A DNA stretch of 14,934 nucleotides from Oscillospiraceae bacterium. Lineage in GTDB: Bacteria; Bacillota; Clostridia; Oscillospirales; Oscillospiraceae. Shown here one piece after another: positions 12,407 through 14,934 of the stretch; position 1 is the stretch's first letter, and each line of letters begins with the position of its first letter. The DNA lies in the NCBI GenBank assembly GCA_017378975.1, contig JAFNXT010000098.1:1-14934 (forward strand), read 5' to 3'. The position numbers and the translations under genes are program-made. The notes under the pieces were generated by a model. That model was not told where the DNA came from, searched no databases, and worked only from the letters and a program-made list of their open reading frames with translations.

Positions 12407-13284
12407 TGGCTAAGAAATCTACCGGCTCCATCAGAGCCCAGAGACTGACGGTGGATATCATCGTCCATACCATCCTGATCATCATGGCGGTGATCTGGCT
12501 GATCCCCTTCGTCTATATCGCGGCACAGTCCTTCCGCGGCGGCGTGAACCTGGGTATGTTCTCCAGCACCTTCTTCCCCAAGGTCTGGACCTTCGACAAC
12601 TATATCAAGCTGTTCACTGATACCACTTCTCTGGACTTCTTTGGTATGTTCAAGAACACCTTCATCATCGCCTGCTGCACCTGCTGTATCTCCACCTTCG
12701 TGGTGCTGGCAGTTTCCTACTGTATGTCCCGTCTGAAGTGGAAGATGCGTAAGCCTTACATGAACATGTCCATGGTCATCGGCCTGTTCCCCGGCTTCAT
12801 GTCCATGGTGGCTATCTACTACCTGCTGAAGACCATGGGCCTGACCGAGGGTCCCATGATCCCCGTGGCGCTGATCGTCTGCTACACCTCCGGCTGTGGC
12901 ATGGGCTTCCACGTCATGAAGGGCTACATGGATACCATCCCCAAGGCTCTGGACGAGGCTGCTTATCTGGACGGCGCTACCAAGTGGCAGACCTTCATCA
13001 GAATCACTCTGCCCCTGTGTAAGCCCATGATCGTTTATCAGATCATCACCTCCTTCATGGGCCCCTGGTGTGACTTCGTTATGGCCAAGCTGATCGTCGG
13101 CGCCGAGGCGAAGTACTACACCGTGGCTATCGGCCTGTGGAGAATGCTGGAGAAGGAATTCGTCGGCAACTGGTTCACCCGGTTCTGCTCCGGTTCCGTG
13201 CTGATCGCGATCCCCATCTCCATCCTGTATATCATCACTCAGAGATTCTATCAGGAAGCTATGAGTGGTTCCGTCAAGGGTTAA
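12406..13284 (+). CDS. malG: Maltodextrin ABC transporter permease, MalG-like
   Basis: This 292-aa CUT1-family permease is of standard length, with about six membrane segments: about 18-40, 84-108, 122-142, 150-170, 205-225 and 262-278. The EAA loop D183-EAAYLDGATK...TLP203 matches the ATPase-docking motif of MalG proteins, and the C-terminal end GSVKG is typical of the family. It overlaps malF by one base (TAATG), the tightest form of translational coupling, consistent with a 1:1 heterodimer. The next gene begins seven bases after its stop. No MalK-type ATPase is in the window; Firmicutes CUT1 systems commonly share an MsmX-type ATPase encoded elsewhere, which is the likely case here. Confidence 0.95.
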   Translation: MAKKSTGSIRAQRLTVDIIVHTILIIMAVIWLIPFVYIAAQSFRGGVNLGMFSSTFFPKVWTFDNYIKLFTDTTSLDFFGMFKNTFIIACCTCCISTFVVLAVSYCMSRLKWKMRKPYMNMSMVIGLFPGFMSMVAIYYLLKTMGLTEGPMIPVALIVCYTSGCGMGFHVMKGYMDTIPKALDEAAYLDGATKWQTFIRITLPLCKPMIVYQIITSFMGPWCDFVMAKLIVGAEAKYYTVAIGLWRMLEKEFVGNWFTRFCSGSVLIAIPISILYIITQRFYQEAMSGSVKG

Positions 13285-13291
13285 GTTGCCT

Positions 13292-14934
13292 ATGGCACGC
13301 ACCCTTAAGACCCTTCTTTGTTTGCTTTTAGTTGCCGCTCTGCTGGTGGGCTGTACGCCCACCAGCCCTGCGGGGAACGAAGAGCCCAAAGAATTGACGC
13401 TGGAAGAGCGTCTGGCTGAGTATGCCAAGCTTGGCACCAGCCCCGACGATAACTATCGTACATGGTACGAGATCTTCGTCTATTCCTATTGCGATTCCAA
13501 TGGCGACGGCATCGGCGATCTGCAGGGTGTCATCTCCAAGCTGGACGAGCTGACGGCCCTCGGTGTCACCGGTATCTGGCTGATGCCCATCCATCCCTCC
13601 ACCAGCTATCACAAGTATAATGTCAACGACTATTACGCCATCGATCCTGCCTACGGCACCATGGCTGACTTCGACGCTCTGATCGCGGCTTGCGATGAGC
13701 GCGGCATCAAGGTCATTCTGGATCTGGTGGTGAACCATTCCGGCGACCAGAACCCCTGGTTCACCGAAGCCATCGAGTACCTCCAGAGCCTCGGACTGGG
13801 CGAGTTCGGTTACGAGGACGAGTGCAAGTACTTCGGCTACTATAATTTCGTGGAATCCAGCACCAACCCCGGCAAGGGTTTCGCTAAGATCCCCGGTACC
13901 TTCTATCACTACGAGTGCCAGTTCAGCGGCGATATGCCTGACCTGAACTGGGAGTGTGAGGCCATGCGTGAGGACGTGAAGAACGTCATGAAGTTCTGGC
14001 TGGATAAGGGTGCCGCCGGTTTCCGTGTGGACGCTGCAAAGGAGTTCTATACCGGCAACATCACCAAGAATGCCGAGGTCATGAACTGGTTGCAGGAGAC
14101 GGCCACCTCCATCAAGCCCGATGCCTATCTCGTGGCTGAGGTCTGGGAGCCTGGCTATAAGATCATCGAAAGCTACTACGAGAGCAACTTCACCAGCATC
14201 TTCAATTACCCCTTCGGTAATTATGACGGCAAGCTGATCCAGGTGGTCAACGGCCGGGGCAATCCTGCCATGGTCAGCACTTGGGCCTCCGCTCAGCAGA
14301 CCGCCAGTGCGGCTTACGCCGGTGCCAGTGAGAACTATATCGACGCGCCCTTCATCTCCAACCACGACGTGGGTCGTATCTACGGCTTCGTCAGTGGTGA
14401 TGTCATGAGGATGAAGATGGCCGCGGCCATGAGCCTGTTCATGGCCGGCAGCGTGTTCATGTACTACGGTGACGAGATCGGTATGCCGGGCTCCGGCAAC
14501 GATCCTTCCAAGCGCGCTCCCATGGTCTGGAGCACCGAGGGCGCCGAGGGCACCACCACGCTGCCTCCCGGATGTACCCTTCCCGGCGATGGCTACCCTC
14601 TGGGTGGACTGGAACAGCAGAAGGCGGACGAGAGCTCCCTGTATAATTACTACCGTGAGCTGATCGCCGTCCGTAACGCGATCCCCACCATCGCCCGTGG
14701 CGTGCCCACGGTGGAGACCGGCCTGAACATCGGCTGTGTCAGCGCCAGCCGCCGCACCTGGGGCGAAGAGGAGTGCATCATCCTCATGAATATCGATGAC
14801 GAAGCCGCTGTGGCCGATCTTTCCGGTTACACGGATTGGGAAGTCAAGGTCACCCTGTCCGCCGATGGCCAGCCCACGGAGCTGGAGGGTACCGACCTGA
14901 ACATGGCCCCCTACGGCGTCGCCATCCTGACCCC
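13292..14934 (+). CDS. GH13 alpha-amylase-type lipoprotein (3' end cut by window edge)
   Basis: 547 residues are visible and no stop is reached. The ATG at 13292 is seven bases after malG; the ribosome site is weak (AAGGG at 13276-13280), so translation probably depends on malG. A lipoprotein signal ends in the lipobox L18-V-G-C21, which places the enzyme on the cell surface. The GH13 barrel has the calcium-type loop D67-SNGDGIGD (67-76) and region I D144-LVVNH149. Region V is MPDLN (215-219), region II GFRVD247 (nucleophile), region III E283 (acid/base), and region IV NHD359. All catalytic residues are present. The MPDLN form suggests the group between oligo-1,6-glucosidases and neopullulanases (GH13_36-like). 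About 480-547 form a beta-rich C-terminal domain. It likely cleaves starch, glycogen or maltodextrins outside the cell to feed the transporter; exact specificity is unknown. Confidence 0.93.
   Translation, partial: MARTLKTLLCLLLVAALLVGCTPTSPAGNEEPKELTLEERLAEYAKLGTSPDDNYRTWYEIFVYSYCDSNGDGIGDLQGVISKLDELTALGVTGIWLMPIHPSTSYHKYNVNDYYAIDPAYGTMADFDALIAACDERGIKVILDLVVNHSGDQNPWFTEAIEYLQSLGLGEFGYEDECKYFGYYNFVESSTNPGKGFAKIPGTFYHYECQFSGDMPDLNWECEAMREDVKNVMKFWLDKGAAGFRVDAAKEFYTGNITKNAEVMNWLQETATSIKPDAYLVAEVWEPGYKIIESYYESNFTSIFNYPFGNYDGKLIQVVNGRGNPAMVSTWASAQQTASAAYAGASENYIDAPFISNHDVGRIYGFVSGDVMRMKMAAAMSLFMAGSVFMYYGDEIGMPGSGNDPSKRAPMVWSTEGAEGTTTLPPGCTLPGDGYPLGGLEQQKADESSLYNYYRELIAVRNAIPTIARGVPTVETGLNIGCVSASRRTWGEEECIILMNIDDEAAVADLSGYTDWEVKVTLSADGQPTELEGTDLNMAPYGVAILT

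Noticed and set aside
10985..14365. Long minus-strand frames opposite malF, malG and the amylase (10985-11794, 12379-13437, 13328-14365).
   Set aside because: They are shadows of well-supported plus-strand genes, with skewed composition and no family motifs; one of them crosses three real genes.
1..14934. CRISPR arrays, tRNA or rRNA genes, insertion sequences, integrase or attachment sites.
   Set aside because: No regularly spaced repeats, structural RNA signatures, transposase frames or flanking direct repeats were seen on reading the window.

Overview
The window comes from a GC-rich, low-oxygen-type Gram-positive bacterium. The likely source is a gut Clostridia lineage near Oscillospiraceae. 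This is inferred from the Firmicutes-type (VIIb) secretion genes, strong AGGAGG ribosome binding sites, sigma-A promoters, lipoprotein signal peptides and C/G-ending codons; no rRNA or marker gene fixes the taxon. Two divergent operons share a 517-base control region (about 9114-9630).

Left, minus strand (9113 down to 1): a type VIIb (Esx/WXG100) secretion locus read as one unit. In order of transcription it encodes a DUF6382-like/FHA protein (EssB-like cytoplasmic module without a membrane helix), the large membrane ATPase EssC (1646 aa), a LytTR response-regulator-like protein, an unrecognised 171-aa protein that may be EspG-like, and the ubiquitin-like EsaB. After a 121-base gap with a hairpin come five small helical genes. 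All five belong to the WXG100 superfamily by one shared ruler: the W (or substitute) of the W-x-G turn lies exactly 40 residues before the Y (or F) of a C-terminal YxxxE motif. Two of the five have lost the tryptophan and one carries a long C-terminal tail. The last gene runs off the left edge. EsaA and EssA homologues and toxin substrates are not in the window.

Right, plus strand (9631 to the end): a maltodextrin uptake operon. It contains a lipoprotein sugar-binding protein (MalE-like), a terminator hairpin that probably limits read-through, two CUT1 permeases (MalF, MalG) overlapping by one base, and a GH13 alpha-amylase-type lipoprotein cut by the right edge. The amylase would trim starch or glycogen outside the cell, the binding protein would capture the malto-oligosaccharides, and MalF/MalG would import them. 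No ATPase gene is visible, so a shared MsmX-type ATPase encoded elsewhere is expected.

The control region has a good promoter for each operon (both TTGACA with 17-base spacers), candidate operator repeats and a structured malE leader with a perfect 11-bp hairpin. The secretion genes are the most interesting part: an atypical component set, an embedded regulator with a degenerate receiver, and a tandem family of diverging WXG100 proteins.
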